Shown: piece after piece, positions 50,622 to 61,658 of the stretch
How positions within the stretch are numbered: position 1 is the first letter of the stretch
Layout of the letters: each line of letters begins with the position of its first letter
NCBI RefSeq assembly: GCF_011043525.1
Contig: NZ_JAAKGO010000004.1
Coordinates: 310,001 to 374,000 of the forward strand
Direction: 5' to 3'
DNA from: Sphingobacterium sp. SGG-5
Lineage (GTDB): Bacteria; Bacteroidota; Bacteroidia; Sphingobacteriales; Sphingobacteriaceae
DNA length: 64,000 nucleotides
Translations under genes and position numbers: made by a program
Notes under the pieces: model-generated
What the model was told of the DNA's origin: nothing
Database searches by the model: none
What the model saw: the letters and a program-made list of their open reading frames with translations, nothing else

Positions 50622-52751
50622 ATGAATAATAAGGCGATAGAACATTTAGTAGATGCGTTTCATGCACCATTAAGCAACCCGGTTTTAATTTTCGCGTTAA
50701 TCCTGTTCATCATACTCTTGTCGCCGATATTACTTCGCCCGATCAAAGTTCCGGGTATCATTGGCCTGATTATATCCGGAGTCATTATCGGCCCACATGG
50801 CCTCAACTGGCTGGAAAAAAACTCTGCTGTCGATCTATTTTCGACGATTGGCTTGCTTTATATCATGTTTATCGCCGGTCTGGAACTCGATATGAATGAG
50901 TTCAAAAAGACAAAAAATAGAAGTTTAGCTTTCGGGTTTTTTACGTTTATCATCCCGATTATCATCGGTTTTCCGGTTTGTCATTATCTACTCGGATACG
51001 ATGTACTGCCAAGTATACTTATAGCGAGTATGTTCGCTACGCATACATTGGTATCGTATCCGATCGTCAGCCGATACGGTATTTCTAAAAACGAAGCTGT
51101 AGCCATTACCATTGGAGGAACTATTCTCACAGATACGGCTGTTTTGATTATTCTTGCGGTTATCACGGGAGCTTCCCAGGGAAGCATCAATCAGGAGTTT
51201 TGGGTGACGTTGGGGATTTCTTTTGCTGTATTTTTATTTATCATGTTCGGCGTTATTCCAAGAATTGCAAAATGGTTTTTCGAACGCGTCGCAGGTGAAA
51301 AAACCGGGCATTACATCTTTGTCCTAACAGTTGTCTTTTTTGCAGCATTCCTGGCGGAAGTGGCCGGGCTCGAGCCTATTATCGGTGCATTCGTGGCGGG
51401 ATTAGCACTAAATAAATTGATACCACATTCTTCGGCATTGATGAACCGGATAGAATTTATTGGAAATGCAATTTTTATTCCGTTTTTTTTGATCTCTGTA
51501 GGTATGATTGTCGATATCAGTGTGCTCACAAAAGGTCCGATGGCGCTCATTGTAGCCGCTACGTTGACTGTCGTAGCGGTCTCCGGCAAATTCCTCGCCG
51601 CTACAGCGACCCAGTTGGTCTTTAAATATACCAACAGTCAACGCAATCTGATTTTCGGTCTGAGCAATGCCCATGCCGCCGCTACCTTAGCCGTTATTAT
51701 GGTGGGATATAGCAACGGTATTATTGATGAAAATGTGTTGAACGGCACCATCGTTTTAATATTGATAACCTGTATCATCGCGTCACTTATTACAGAGAAT
51801 GCTTCTAAAAAGGCTGTTCTGGAAGGACGCCAAGACGACACCCACATCGATGTCGTCAATGAAAAAGAAGAACAGATACTTATTCCGATCGCCAATTTAG
51901 GAACTATGGAGCCTATACTTGATTTTGCAACCTTAGTCAAGTCCAAAAAGTCCCATTTTCCCATAAGTATTCTGAGTGTCGTACCAGACGATAAACAGGC
52001 TGAAAAGAATTTGATCGACGCTCGTCGGAATTTGGACAGTATGGCACGATATGCCTCAGGTTCAGAAACTGAGGTCGAGATGCTAACGACGGTTGACTTT
52101 AATATTCCGAGCGGTATCAGCCATATGGCCAAACAGACTTTTGCAGATTGTATTATCATGGGATGGCCCAGTGCAACGAGCTTTCTCGATAAAATTATCG
52201 GCGAAAAAGCAGAAAGTATATTAAATAAAACGGATGCGAACCTATTTATGTGTCGATTGGATGATCCGCTTTTATCACACAAATCTATTACCGTTTTTGT
52301 TCCTCCTTTGGCCGAGGTGGAGCTAGGGTTTGAGTATTGGATGGAGAAGATACTTAAATTGGCCCAGGAATTGTCCTTTCCTATTACATTTGTGTGTAAT
52401 GGGAGGACGCAAAAGAATATCAGCCGCGAGATGGAAGAAACAAAATCCAGTGTACCGGCGAGCTTTACAAATTACGAAGATTGGGACAATATCGCCGGTC
52501 TGTCGCGTTTGAGTGATAAAGATACACTGCTTGTTTTTGTATCGTCCCGATATGGAGATATATCCTATCGGGATTCATTAGACAATCTTGGGAAGAGAGT
52601 TGGTAGTTACTACCAGGGCCGAAACCTGATTCTGATTTACCCAAGTCATCGTGGAGATCAAAATATAGACGAATACGAAGATGTCAAAACCGCACCTATT
52701 TTCCGTAAGATCAGTCGGGAGATAGGTAATATGTTTAACAAAGAAAAATAG
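50622..52751 (+). CDS. CPA2 cation:proton antiporter with C-terminal UspA-like domain
   Basis: The 709-residue protein has an N-terminal 12-13 segment Na+/H+-exchanger domain (about 1-400: GLLYIMFIAGLELDMNEF, SMFATHTLVSYPIVSRYG, VGMIVDISVL, LSNAHAAATLAVIMVGY). A C-terminal soluble part (about 420-709) looks like tandem universal-stress-protein domains (LIPIANLGTMEPILDFATLVKS and SVLPDDKQ-like, ILIYPSHRG). It should move Na+ or K+ against protons with regulation by the Usp part. It is followed after 6 bases by isocitrate dehydrogenase. Confidence 0.9.
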   Translation: MNNKAIEHLVDAFHAPLSNPVLIFALILFIILLSPILLRPIKVPGIIGLIISGVIIGPHGLNWLEKNSAVDLFSTIGLLYIMFIAGLELDMNEFKKTKNRSLAFGFFTFIIPIIIGFPVCHYLLGYDVLPSILIASMFATHTLVSYPIVSRYGISKNEAVAITIGGTILTDTAVLIILAVITGASQGSINQEFWVTLGISFAVFLFIMFGVIPRIAKWFFERVAGEKTGHYIFVLTVVFFAAFLAEVAGLEPIIGAFVAGLALNKLIPHSSALMNRIEFIGNAIFIPFFLISVGMIVDISVLTKGPMALIVAATLTVVAVSGKFLAATATQLVFKYTNSQRNLIFGLSNAHAAATLAVIMVGYSNGIIDENVLNGTIVLILITCIIASLITENASKKAVLEGRQDDTHIDVVNEKEEQILIPIANLGTMEPILDFATLVKSKKSHFPISILSVVPDDKQAEKNLIDARRNLDSMARYASGSETEVEMLTTVDFNIPSGISHMAKQTFADCIIMGWPSATSFLDKIIGEKAESILNKTDANLFMCRLDDPLLSHKSITVFVPPLAEVELGFEYWMEKILKLAQELSFPITFVCNGRTQKNISREMEETKSSVPASFTNYEDWDNIAGLSRLSDKDTLLVFVSSRYGDISYRDSLDNLGKRVGSYYQGRNLILIYPSHRGDQNIDEYEDVKTAPIFRKISREIGNMFNKEK

Positions 52752-52757
52752 GTAGTT

Positions 52758-54029
52758 ATGGCTGCTAAGATTACAATGCATAAGGAAGGGAATCTTCAGG
52801 TCCCGGATCAACCTATCATTCCATTTATTATCGGTGACGGTATAGGACCGGATATCTGGAAGGCATCTGTTCGGGTTTTTGATGCTGCAGTCGCGCATAG
52901 CTATGACGGCAAGCGAAAGATCCAATGGAAAGAAGTTCTTGCCGGCGAGAAAGCGTTTAATGAAACCGGAAGCTGGCTTCCTGACGAAACATTGGACACA
53001 TTTAAAGAATATTTAGTCGGCATCAAAGGGCCGTTGACGACTCCTATAGGCGGTGGAATCCGTTCGCTCAATGTAGCCTTACGTAAAGCTCTGGATCTTT
53101 ATGTCTGTCTACGACCAACAAAATGGTATGAAGGTGTTCCCTCACCGGTCAAATCTCCCGAAAAAGTGAATATGGCTGTTTTTCGGGAAAATACAGAAGA
53201 TATCTATGCCGGGATTGAGTTTGCTGCGGGTACAGAAGAAGGCCAACAGTTAAAGGAATTTTTAAACCATGCTCTCCATGTGGATTATCATTTTACCCCT
53301 ACGACAGCCGTGGGCATCAAAATTGTGTCCGAAGAAGGATCAAAACGACTTATTCGCTCGGCGTTAGAATATGCTATTCAACATAAGCGACCTTCCGTAA
53401 CCATCGTTCACAAAGGAAATATTATGAAATTTACGGAAGGTGCCTTCAAACAGTGGGGTTTTGAAGTTGCCGAACAGGAGTTCGGGGACTACACCTATAC
53501 ATGGGGACAGTGGGAGCGAACAAAAGAAAAAGAAGGGCAGGAGGCCGCTAATCGGGAACAGCAAGAAGCTGAGCAGGCAGGAAAAATTATTGTAAAGGAT
53601 ATTATTGCCGATAACTTCCTGCAACAGATTCTATTGGCTCCGCAAGATTATTCCGTCATTGCCACGCTCAATCTCAATGGAGACTATATATCGGATGCCT
53701 TGGCCGCTATGGTAGGTGGGATAGGTATTGCTCCGGGAGCAAATATCAACTATAAGACCGGGCATGCGATCTTCGAAGCCACCCATGGCACAGCACCACG
53801 CTTTGCGAATACCGATACGATGAACCCCTCTTCGGTGATACTCAGTGGTGTCATGATGCTCGAATATATGGGATGGCAGGAAGCTGCCGATACGATTGTT
53901 GCTGCGCTGTCAAAAACGATTAGAGAGAAGACAGTCACGGTGGACTTTTACAACCTGATGGAAGACGCCACGCTATTAAAAACCAGCGAATTCGCCGATC
54001 GCATTATTGAATTAATAACGCTTCGCTAA
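52758..54029 (+). CDS. icd: NADP-dependent isocitrate dehydrogenase
   Basis: The 423-residue protein has [14 protein letters not shown] near 25-38, [21 protein letters not shown] with the substrate Ser, [14 protein letters not shown] and the [19 protein letters not shown] motif. It converts isocitrate to 2-oxoglutarate and is of the E. coli type. It is only 6 bases after the antiporter gene, so they may be co-expressed. The spacer 54030-54077 to the convergent DUF4180 gene shows no terminator. Confidence 0.95.
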   Translation: MAAKITMHKEGNLQVPDQPIIPFIIGDGIGPDIWKASVRVFDAAVAHSYDGKRKIQWKEVLAGEKAFNETGSWLPDETLDTFKEYLVGIKGPLTTPIGGGIRSLNVALRKALDLYVCLRPTKWYEGVPSPVKSPEKVNMAVFRENTEDIYAGIEFAAGTEEGQQLKEFLNHALHVDYHFTPTTAVGIKIVSEEGSKRLIRSALEYAIQHKRPSVTIVHKGNIMKFTEGAFKQWGFEVAEQEFGDYTYTWGQWERTKEKEGQEAANREQQEAEQAGKIIVKDIIADNFLQQILLAPQDYSVIATLNLNGDYISDALAAMVGGIGIAPGANINYKTGHAIFEATHGTAPRFANTDTMNPSSVILSGVMMLEYMGWQEAADTIVAALSKTIREKTVTVDFYNLMEDATLLKTSEFADRIIELITLR

Positions 54030-54077
54030 GTTCGTAAATAATCGGGCCCAGTTGACGTCGCCTTCTTTCTATTCCCG

Positions 54078-54440
54078 TTAATTGCTTTTGAAAATTTTCA
54101 GGGCTTCATCCCGACTGGATACAAAGTTAATACGCTTTTGTGCATTACTTTCGTAGATGAAGTCCTTCAGGCTTTTACTGCTATATTTACTGAAATCCCC
54201 TACAACAATCAATTTTGCACGATAGGTTGAGAACTTTTGTAAAATGTCTCCGGCCAATTTTGTGCTGAGATCAAAGAAGGCCGGATTCATGTTTTTTTCG
54301 TACAGTAGTAATATATCTGCTCCCTGGTACAAGCAATTCATCATAATATCCAGCGCTTCTTCCTGATTTTTGATGAGTACGTCATCTGATATGATTTCCG
54401 CAATGTTGCCTTCTGGGGTTGAAATAAATTTGATTTCCAT
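54078..54440 (-). CDS. DUF4180 protein
   Basis: The 120-residue cytoplasmic protein has the DUF4180 pattern: EIISDDVLIKNQEEALDIMMNCLYQGADILLLYEKNMNPAFFDLST in the first half and AKLIVVGDFSKYSSKSLKDFIYESN in the second. The family has no known function. It lies 9 bases after clpB on the same strand, so it may be a chaperone-linked product. Confidence 0.88.
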   Translation of the reverse strand: MEIKFISTPEGNIAEIISDDVLIKNQEEALDIMMNCLYQGADILLLYEKNMNPAFFDLSTKLAGDILQKFSTYRAKLIVVGDFSKYSSKSLKDFIYESNAQKRINFVSSRDEALKIFKSN

Positions 54441-54449
54441 CCATGCAAC

Positions 54450-57047
54450 CTACTCACTTTTATTCAAAAACACAAACTTGCCGTCAAACACATCCAGTTG
54501 GATTATCGAATCACTGGTTACCTTTCCCGCCAGTATTTCCTTGGACAATTCATTTAAGACACGCTTTTGGATGACACGCTTCAGCGGGCGCGCGCCGTAT
54601 ACAGGATCGTACCCCAGTTGCGCCAGCCAATCCAGTGCATCATCACTTGCGGATAAAAAGATATGCTGTTCGGCAAGCTGCTGACGCACATGGTCAAATT
54701 GCATCCGTACGATATCACCGATTTCATCACGGCTCAATGGTGTAAACATAATCACCTCGTCGATACGGTTCAGGAACTCCGGACGAATAGACTTTTGTAG
54801 CAATTCAAAAACCTCATCTTTGGTCTTCGCCAGCACTTCGTCATGGTTATCCTCCGTCAATGTCGAGAAGTTCTCCTGAATGATATGTGATCCCGTATTG
54901 GAGGTCATGATAATGATTGTATTCTTGAAGTTCACCACCCGACCTTTATTGTCCGTCAGATGTCCATCATCTAACACTTGCAACAGAATATTGAATACAT
55001 CCGGATGCGCCTTTTCAATCTCGTCCAGTAAGACCACCGAGTAGGGGCGACGACGTATCGCCTCTGTCAGCTGCCCACCTTCATCATATCCTACATATCC
55101 CGGAGGCGCACCGATAAGTCGCGATACCGCATGACGTTCCTGATATTCTGACATATCGATACGGACAAGCGCATGTTCGTCGTCAAATAAAAACTCCGCC
55201 AAAGCCTTGGCCAGCTCTGTCTTACCTACGCCCGTTGTTCCTAAGAAGATAAACGATCCTATGGGACGTTTCGCATCGCTCAATCCGGCCCGCGAGCGGC
55301 GTATCGCATCCGATATCGCTTCGATTGCCTCGTCCTGCCCGGCAACACGTTTGTGCAACTCTTCCTCCAGATTAAGCAGTTTCTCCCGTTCAGACTGTAT
55401 CATCTTGCTAACTGGTATACCGGTCCACCGGGACACCACATCCGCTATATCTTCCGCCGTCACTTCCTCTTTCAACATACGGCTGCTATCTTGTTTTTCC
55501 GTCAGTTCCGCCTTCAGCTTCTCCACATTATCCTGTGCCTCCTTGATCTTACCATAACGCAACTCAGCTACCTTCCCATAATCCCCTGCACGTTCCGCCT
55601 GATCAGCCTCCAATTTGTAATCTTCGATATTCTGTATCTCTTGGTTCACCCGATCCACCAAGGATTTTTCCGACTGCCAGGCAGCCTTCAACGAATCCCG
55701 CTCATTGGAAAGATTCGCAATCGTCTCCGACAGCTCGGAAACCTTTTTGTCGTCATTTTCCCGTTTGATAGCCTCCCGTTCGATCTCCAGTTGCATGATA
55801 CGGCGATCCAGTTCATCGACCGCTTCCGGTACCGAATCCATTTCCAGCCGTAGCTTGGAGGCCGACTCATCCACCAGGTCTATTGCTTTGTCCGGCAGGA
55901 AGCGGTCAGTAATGTAACGCTGCGACAATTCCACGGCGGCTATAATCGCCTCATCCAGGATACGCACCTTATGATGCGTCTCATACCGCTCCTTTAAGCC
56001 ACGTAATATAGAAATCGCATCCTGTGCATCCGGTTCCTCGACCATAATTTTCTGGAAACGACGTTCCAATGCTTTATCCTTCTCAAAATACTTTTGATAC
56101 TCGTTCAATGTTGTCGCCCCTATAGCCCGCAGTTCACCTCGTGCTAAGGCCGGTTTTAGAATATTGGCGGCGTCCATCGCACCTTCGCCACCGCCTGCAC
56201 CGACTAGGGTATGTATCTCATCGATAAACAAGATAATTTCGCCGTTCGAATCAGACACCTCTTTGACGACAGCTTTTAGCCGTTCCTCAAACTCACCCTT
56301 ATATTTAGCTCCTGCAATCAATGCTCCCATATCCAACGAGAATACCGTTTTTGTTTTCAGATTCTCCGGTGCGTCTCCTTTGATAATACGATGGGCAATA
56401 CCTTCCGCTATGGCTGTTTTACCCACACCTGGCTCGCCTACAAGAATAGGGTTGTTCTTCGTTCTGCGCGAGAGGATCTGCATCACCCGACGTATCTCCT
56501 CATCCCGGCCGATAACCGGATCAAGCTTTCCCGACTCCGCATATTCGTTCAGATTACGGGCATATTTGCTCAGCGCATTGTAAGTCGCTTCTGCATTTTG
56601 GTCCGTTACCCGGCTATTGCCCCGCAGCTCCTTAATGGCTAGCTTTAAATCCTTTTCGTTAACCCCTTGATCTTTGAGGAGTTCTGCTGCCTTATCTTTT
56701 GTGGACAATAATCCCAGAAGAATGTGTTCGATGGAAACAAATTCATCATTGAACTCTTTCAGATAACTTTGTGCTTTTTGCAATGCCGAGGCCGTGGTAT
56801 TGCTGAGGTAAACATTGCTTCCACTTACTTTGGGCAATGCCGCTATCTGTTTGTCGACCTCCGTGCTGATGTAATTGATATTGGCATTGAGTTTCTTCAA
56901 TAAATGTCCGATGACATTCTCATCGACTGTCAGGAGGGCTTTCAAAATATGTACGGGCTCAATGGCTTGTTGCTGATTACCTGTAGCAATTTCGGAAGCT
57001 TTTTGAATAGCTTCCTGCGCCTTGATTGTATAATTGTTAAAATTCAT
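54450..57047 (-). CDS. clpB: ATP-dependent chaperone ClpB
   Basis: The 865-residue disaggregase has the N-domain, Walker A1 GEPGVGKTAIAEG, the coiled-coil middle domain (about 400-540), and Walker A2 GTTGVGKTELAKA followed by the arginine finger and pore loop with GYVGYDEGGQL. With DnaK it resolves aggregates after heat shock. DUF4180 follows. No heat-shock inverted repeat (CIRCE) was seen upstream. Confidence 0.97.
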   Translation of the reverse strand: MNFNNYTIKAQEAIQKASEIATGNQQQAIEPVHILKALLTVDENVIGHLLKKLNANINYISTEVDKQIAALPKVSGSNVYLSNTTASALQKAQSYLKEFNDEFVSIEHILLGLLSTKDKAAELLKDQGVNEKDLKLAIKELRGNSRVTDQNAEATYNALSKYARNLNEYAESGKLDPVIGRDEEIRRVMQILSRRTKNNPILVGEPGVGKTAIAEGIAHRIIKGDAPENLKTKTVFSLDMGALIAGAKYKGEFEERLKAVVKEVSDSNGEIILFIDEIHTLVGAGGGEGAMDAANILKPALARGELRAIGATTLNEYQKYFEKDKALERRFQKIMVEEPDAQDAISILRGLKERYETHHKVRILDEAIIAAVELSQRYITDRFLPDKAIDLVDESASKLRLEMDSVPEAVDELDRRIMQLEIEREAIKRENDDKKVSELSETIANLSNERDSLKAAWQSEKSLVDRVNQEIQNIEDYKLEADQAERAGDYGKVAELRYGKIKEAQDNVEKLKAELTEKQDSSRMLKEEVTAEDIADVVSRWTGIPVSKMIQSEREKLLNLEEELHKRVAGQDEAIEAISDAIRRSRAGLSDAKRPIGSFIFLGTTGVGKTELAKALAEFLFDDEHALVRIDMSEYQERHAVSRLIGAPPGYVGYDEGGQLTEAIRRRPYSVVLLDEIEKAHPDVFNILLQVLDDGHLTDNKGRVVNFKNTIIIMTSNTGSHIIQENFSTLTEDNHDEVLAKTKDEVFELLQKSIRPEFLNRIDEVIMFTPLSRDEIGDIVRMQFDHVRQQLAEQHIFLSASDDALDWLAQLGYDPVYGARPLKRVIQKRVLNELSKEILAGKVTSDSIIQLDVFDGKFVFLNKSE

Positions 57048-57191
57048 TTTAAAAGATTAAAAAGTAAATGTTTTGAACTGTTTTAAACTTTAAACAAATT
57101 AGATGCCTCTTGGTTTGAAAGGGCAGAATGCTGTAATTTTGTCGCTATTTTTTATTATTTCCTGTCAATATTTCCGATTCTCAATAAATCA

Positions 57192-57241
57192 ACAAAAAGA
57201 AGGGCTGTATCTGAAGTATTTCTACTCTTGATACAGCCCTT
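57192..57241 (-). terminator. Terminator of gapA
   Basis: AAGGGCTGTATC (57200-57211) pairs with GATACAGCCCTT (57230-57241) around 18 bases. On the reverse strand the hairpin is followed by a T-rich run (57192-57199), 65 bases after the gapA stop. Confidence 0.75.
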
Positions 57242-57260
57242 TCCTATAGGGTTTCTACAT

Positions 57261-57294
57261 CACCAGTTTGCTTCGTTACCTCGCAATGATGGTG
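57261..57294. repeat. Dispersed-repeat-like hairpin, CATTGCGAGG..CGAAGCAA type
   Basis: The plus strand contains TTGCTTCGTTACCTCGCAATGA flanked by CACCA and TGGTG. The core is very like the CATTGCGAGGAACGAAGCAA-type repeat seen in intergenic DNA of many bacteria, with a T/A change in the middle. It lies just after the gapA stop. Confidence 0.5.
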
Positions 57295-57306
57295 ACGTTC
57301 GCCTTC

Positions 57307-59159
<1,853 letters not shown>

Positions 59160-59162
59160 GTA

Positions 59163-60143
59163 CTATTTATTCATTATGTTGGCGATTTCCAACAATTCTT
59201 CATCCAGTTTAAATTCCTTACTATGGAGAGCTTCTTCCAGCGGAGTCGTTATTATTTCAGTTCCCCGAAGTCCAACTGTAGCCCGTGTATTTCCTTTGAG
59301 TAATTCCTTTACAGCGTTGTATCCCATCCGTGTTGCAAGTACCCGATCAAAGCTGCTTGGGGCACCTCCGCGCTGCAAGTGTCCTAATATACTAACTTTA
59401 ATGTCAAAATGCCCAAATTTTTCTTTAACACGTTTAGCTACATTATATGCTCCACCATTTTGATCGCCTTCGGCAATGACGACGATCATGGAACTTTTCT
59501 CCCGCTCCTCGGCAAATGACAATTCTTCCAACAACGTGTCGATACCCGAATCGATCTCAGGCAGTAAAATTGCTTCCGCGCCACCACCCACACCCGCATT
59601 CAGGGCAATGCAACCCGAATCGCGGCCCATCACCTCGATGAAAAAGACCCGGCTATGTGACGATGCTGTATCCCTGATCTTGTCGATGGCTTCGATCACC
59701 GTATTATTGGCCGTATCATAGCCTAATGTATAATCCGTTCCATATAGATCATTATCTATCGTGCCCGGAATACACATGACCGGGATATCAAATTCCTGTG
59801 AGAATAGGTGAGCACCGGTAAATGTTCCATCTCCACCGATAGCGACTAATGCATCAATGCCGTGTTTTTTAAGATTATCATAAGCCAGCTGTCGCCCTTC
59901 CCTGGTTTTAAACGCCAGACAACGTGCAGATTTCAATATGGTACCGCCTTTTTGTATGATCGAACTGACCGACCGTCGCGACATTTCGACAAAGTCGGCT
60001 TCCATCATACCTTCATATCCCCGATAAATCCCTGTTACTTCTAAACCTTTGTATTTGGCCGTGCGTACCACTGCCCGTATAGCGGCATTCATTCCCGGAG
60101 CGTCGCCTCCAGATGTAAAAACTCCTATTTTTTTTATGTTCAT
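59163..60143 (-). CDS. pfkA: 6-phosphofructokinase (ATP type)
   Basis: The ATG at 60143 gives 326 residues, with GGDAPGMNAAIRAVVR, GGDGTFTGAHLF near 105, PGTIDNDLYGTDYTLGYDTA and FFIEVMGRDSGCIAL. The GGDGT rather than GGDDT motif marks an ATP- and not pyrophosphate-dependent enzyme. It phosphorylates fructose-6-phosphate, the committed step of glycolysis, and starts the operon pfkA-BadF homologue-gapA. A TTG one codon upstream is in frame but unnecessary. Confidence 0.96.
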   Translation of the reverse strand: MNIKKIGVFTSGGDAPGMNAAIRAVVRTAKYKGLEVTGIYRGYEGMMEADFVEMSRRSVSSIIQKGGTILKSARCLAFKTREGRQLAYDNLKKHGIDALVAIGGDGTFTGAHLFSQEFDIPVMCIPGTIDNDLYGTDYTLGYDTANNTVIEAIDKIRDTASSHSRVFFIEVMGRDSGCIALNAGVGGGAEAILLPEIDSGIDTLLEELSFAEEREKSSMIVVIAEGDQNGGAYNVAKRVKEKFGHFDIKVSILGHLQRGGAPSSFDRVLATRMGYNAVKELLKGNTRATVGLRGTEIITTPLEEALHSKEFKLDEELLEIANIMNK

Positions 60144-60204
60144 CAAGATTTACTAGAATTTAGACCACACGAATATAGTGTGTATTTTTTACACTAATAA
60201 ATTT

Positions 60205-60238
60205 TTTGGTTATTTTTTTGCTTCTTTTACTAATTTTG
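60205..60238 (+). promoter_or_regulatory. Promoter for the Nudix regulator gene
   Basis: TTTG (60205-60208), 22 bases, then TAATTTTG (60231-60238). The divergent spacer between pfkA and this gene is 144 bases and very T-rich, so an operator controlling both directions would lie here. Confidence 0.5.
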
Positions 60239-60287
60239 TCCATTATTGTTTAGTTTTTAACTGAAATAATAATTTAATCTCAGGGCT

Positions 60288-60944
60288 TTGTTATCATATT
60301 TTACCATCGATTGTGTGATTGTTACCTTTCACGAGGGAGACTTAAAAGTACTGCTGACAGAAAGAAATGAATATCCATACAAAGACTGGTGGGCAATTCC
60401 CGGTTTTTTTGTGGAGAAGGACGAAGAAATGGAGGCAGCCGTCAAACGTATTGCCTATGAAATGACTGGCCTGAAAGATATCTATATGGAGCAACTTGCG
60501 GCCTTTGCCGGCGTAAAACGGCATCCAGAAGGACGTATCCTCACGGTAGCCTACTTGGCTTTTGTAAAATATGAAAACGTGAAGAACAAAGTTAAACCCA
60601 TTACCAACTATATGCGTCAGGCGAAATGGTTTTCCATGGATGACCTGCCCGAATTGGCCTTTGACCATAAAGATATCCTGATGTTAGCGATGAAGAAGTT
60701 GAAGACTAATTTATCCTACACGCTTACACCTTACGAGCTCTTGCCCGAAAAATTTACGCTTACGCAACTCCAGCAAGTCTACGAATCGATTTTAGGTCAA
60801 ACACTAGATAAAAGAAACTTTCGGAAAAAGATGGTTAACCTCGGATATCTGAAAGAGCTTGATGAATGCCAGACCGGCGTCTCTTACCGTGCTGCACGCT
60901 TGTATAAAGTCGACCGTAAGAAGTTTTTAAAGCTCTTCTCCTAA
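60288..60944 (+). CDS. NrtR-like Nudix-winged-helix transcriptional regulator with degenerate Nudix box
   Basis: The 218-residue product has an N-terminal Nudix fold (about 5-135) and a C-terminal winged helix (about 150-218: FTLTQLQQVYESILGQTLDKRNFRKKMVNLGYL). The Nudix box at 39-62 keeps Gly39, Arg54, Glu58 and Gly61 but has Ile55 and Met59 where catalytic Glu residues belong, so it should sense rather than hydrolyse a nucleotide or sugar ligand. Regulators of this group in Bacteroidota control sugar or NAD genes. It is divergent from pfkA, a likely target. The TTG start is forced by an in-frame TAA six codons upstream. Confidence 0.87.
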   Translation: MLSYFTIDCVIVTFHEGDLKVLLTERNEYPYKDWWAIPGFFVEKDEEMEAAVKRIAYEMTGLKDIYMEQLAAFAGVKRHPEGRILTVAYLAFVKYENVKNKVKPITNYMRQAKWFSMDDLPELAFDHKDILMLAMKKLKTNLSYTLTPYELLPEKFTLTQLQQVYESILGQTLDKRNFRKKMVNLGYLKELDECQTGVSYRAARLYKVDRKKFLKLFS

Positions 60945-60979
60945 TTTTTTTTCTCAGTTTGTCACGAAAATGTTTTTTT

Positions 60980-60996
60980 ACTCGTTTTCTACGAGT
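60980..60996. promoter_or_regulatory. Candidate TetR operator, inverted repeat ACTCGT-N5-ACGAGT
   Basis: ACTCGT (60980-60985) and ACGAGT (60991-60996) are exact reverse complements with TTTCT between them. It lies 17 bases upstream of the -7 box TACTTTTG (61014-61021) and 56 bases before the TetR ATG, a good place for autorepression. Confidence 0.5.
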
Positions 60997-61013
60997 TTGT
61001 ATTTGAGTTTTTG

Positions 61014-61021
61014 TACTTTTG
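61014..61021 (+). promoter_or_regulatory. -7 promoter element of the efflux operon
   Basis: TACTTTTG is an exact TAnnTTTG match, 30 bases before the tetR ATG at 61052. Confidence 0.6.
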
Positions 61022-61051
61022 AACAATTTTTAAGAAAAGTCAGAAGATAAA

Positions 61052-61654
61052 ATGGACAAACGTAAGGAGGAAATAGTTGAGGTTGCGTTAAAACGTTTCG
61101 CACATTATGGGTTCAACAAAACGACGATGAACGAAATTGCGGAGGACCTCAACATAACGAAGGCGAATCTTTATTATTATTATCCCGATAAGTTGGAATT
61201 AATTAAAGATGTCATCAAACATGTAACGAATGAAATCCACCAGAAAGAAAAGAAAATCATCGCTACTTACCGTAACAATTTTCTTGAAACGATGTTTTCT
61301 CTGCTGGAGGTGCGCTCATCTTATCTTAAAAAGTACTATGTCTTGCACATCAACGAGAATCTGGAATGGATTAAGGGTGTGGAGATCAACGAGTTTCTAA
61401 AGGAGTGTCACAAGGAGGATCTCAATCAGCTGAAGTTGTTGATTACTCGGGCTGTCGATGCGGGAGAAGTTGTCATTGAAGATGTGGATGAAACGTGTTC
61501 GGCCTACATCGAGATCATTAAGGGAATCAGTATTATGCACAACGTCCATGATATTATCACCGGGATTCCGAATAGCGAAAACGTAGATAAGATACTTCGC
61601 AGTCAGAAAAGAGCAACAAAATTAATATTTGAAAATCGAATAAATACGAAATAA
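61052..61654 (+). CDS. TetR/AcrR-family regulator
   Basis: The 200-residue protein has the TetR DNA-binding domain at about 8-55 (VALKRFAHYGFNKTTMNEIAEDLNITKANLYYYYPDKLEL) and a helical ligand-binding domain after it. It should repress its own operon, which continues with the TolC-like gene 4 bases later and a membrane fusion protein. The ligand is unknown. Confidence 0.94.
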   Translation: MDKRKEEIVEVALKRFAHYGFNKTTMNEIAEDLNITKANLYYYYPDKLELIKDVIKHVTNEIHQKEKKIIATYRNNFLETMFSLLEVRSSYLKKYYVLHINENLEWIKGVEINEFLKECHKEDLNQLKLLITRAVDAGEVVIEDVDETCSAYIEIIKGISIMHNVHDIITGIPNSENVDKILRSQKRATKLIFENRINTK

Positions 61655-61658
61655 AAGG

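Noticed and set aside
51638..52282. 214-codon reverse frame inside the CPA2 antiporter gene
   Set aside because: The forward frame is a full antiporter with Usp-like domain; the reverse product is Ser/Ile-rich noise.
57131..57139. Plus-strand TAATTTTG promoter in the clpB-gapA spacer
   Set aside because: No plus-strand gene follows within the spacer, so it is probably a chance match in A/T-rich DNA.
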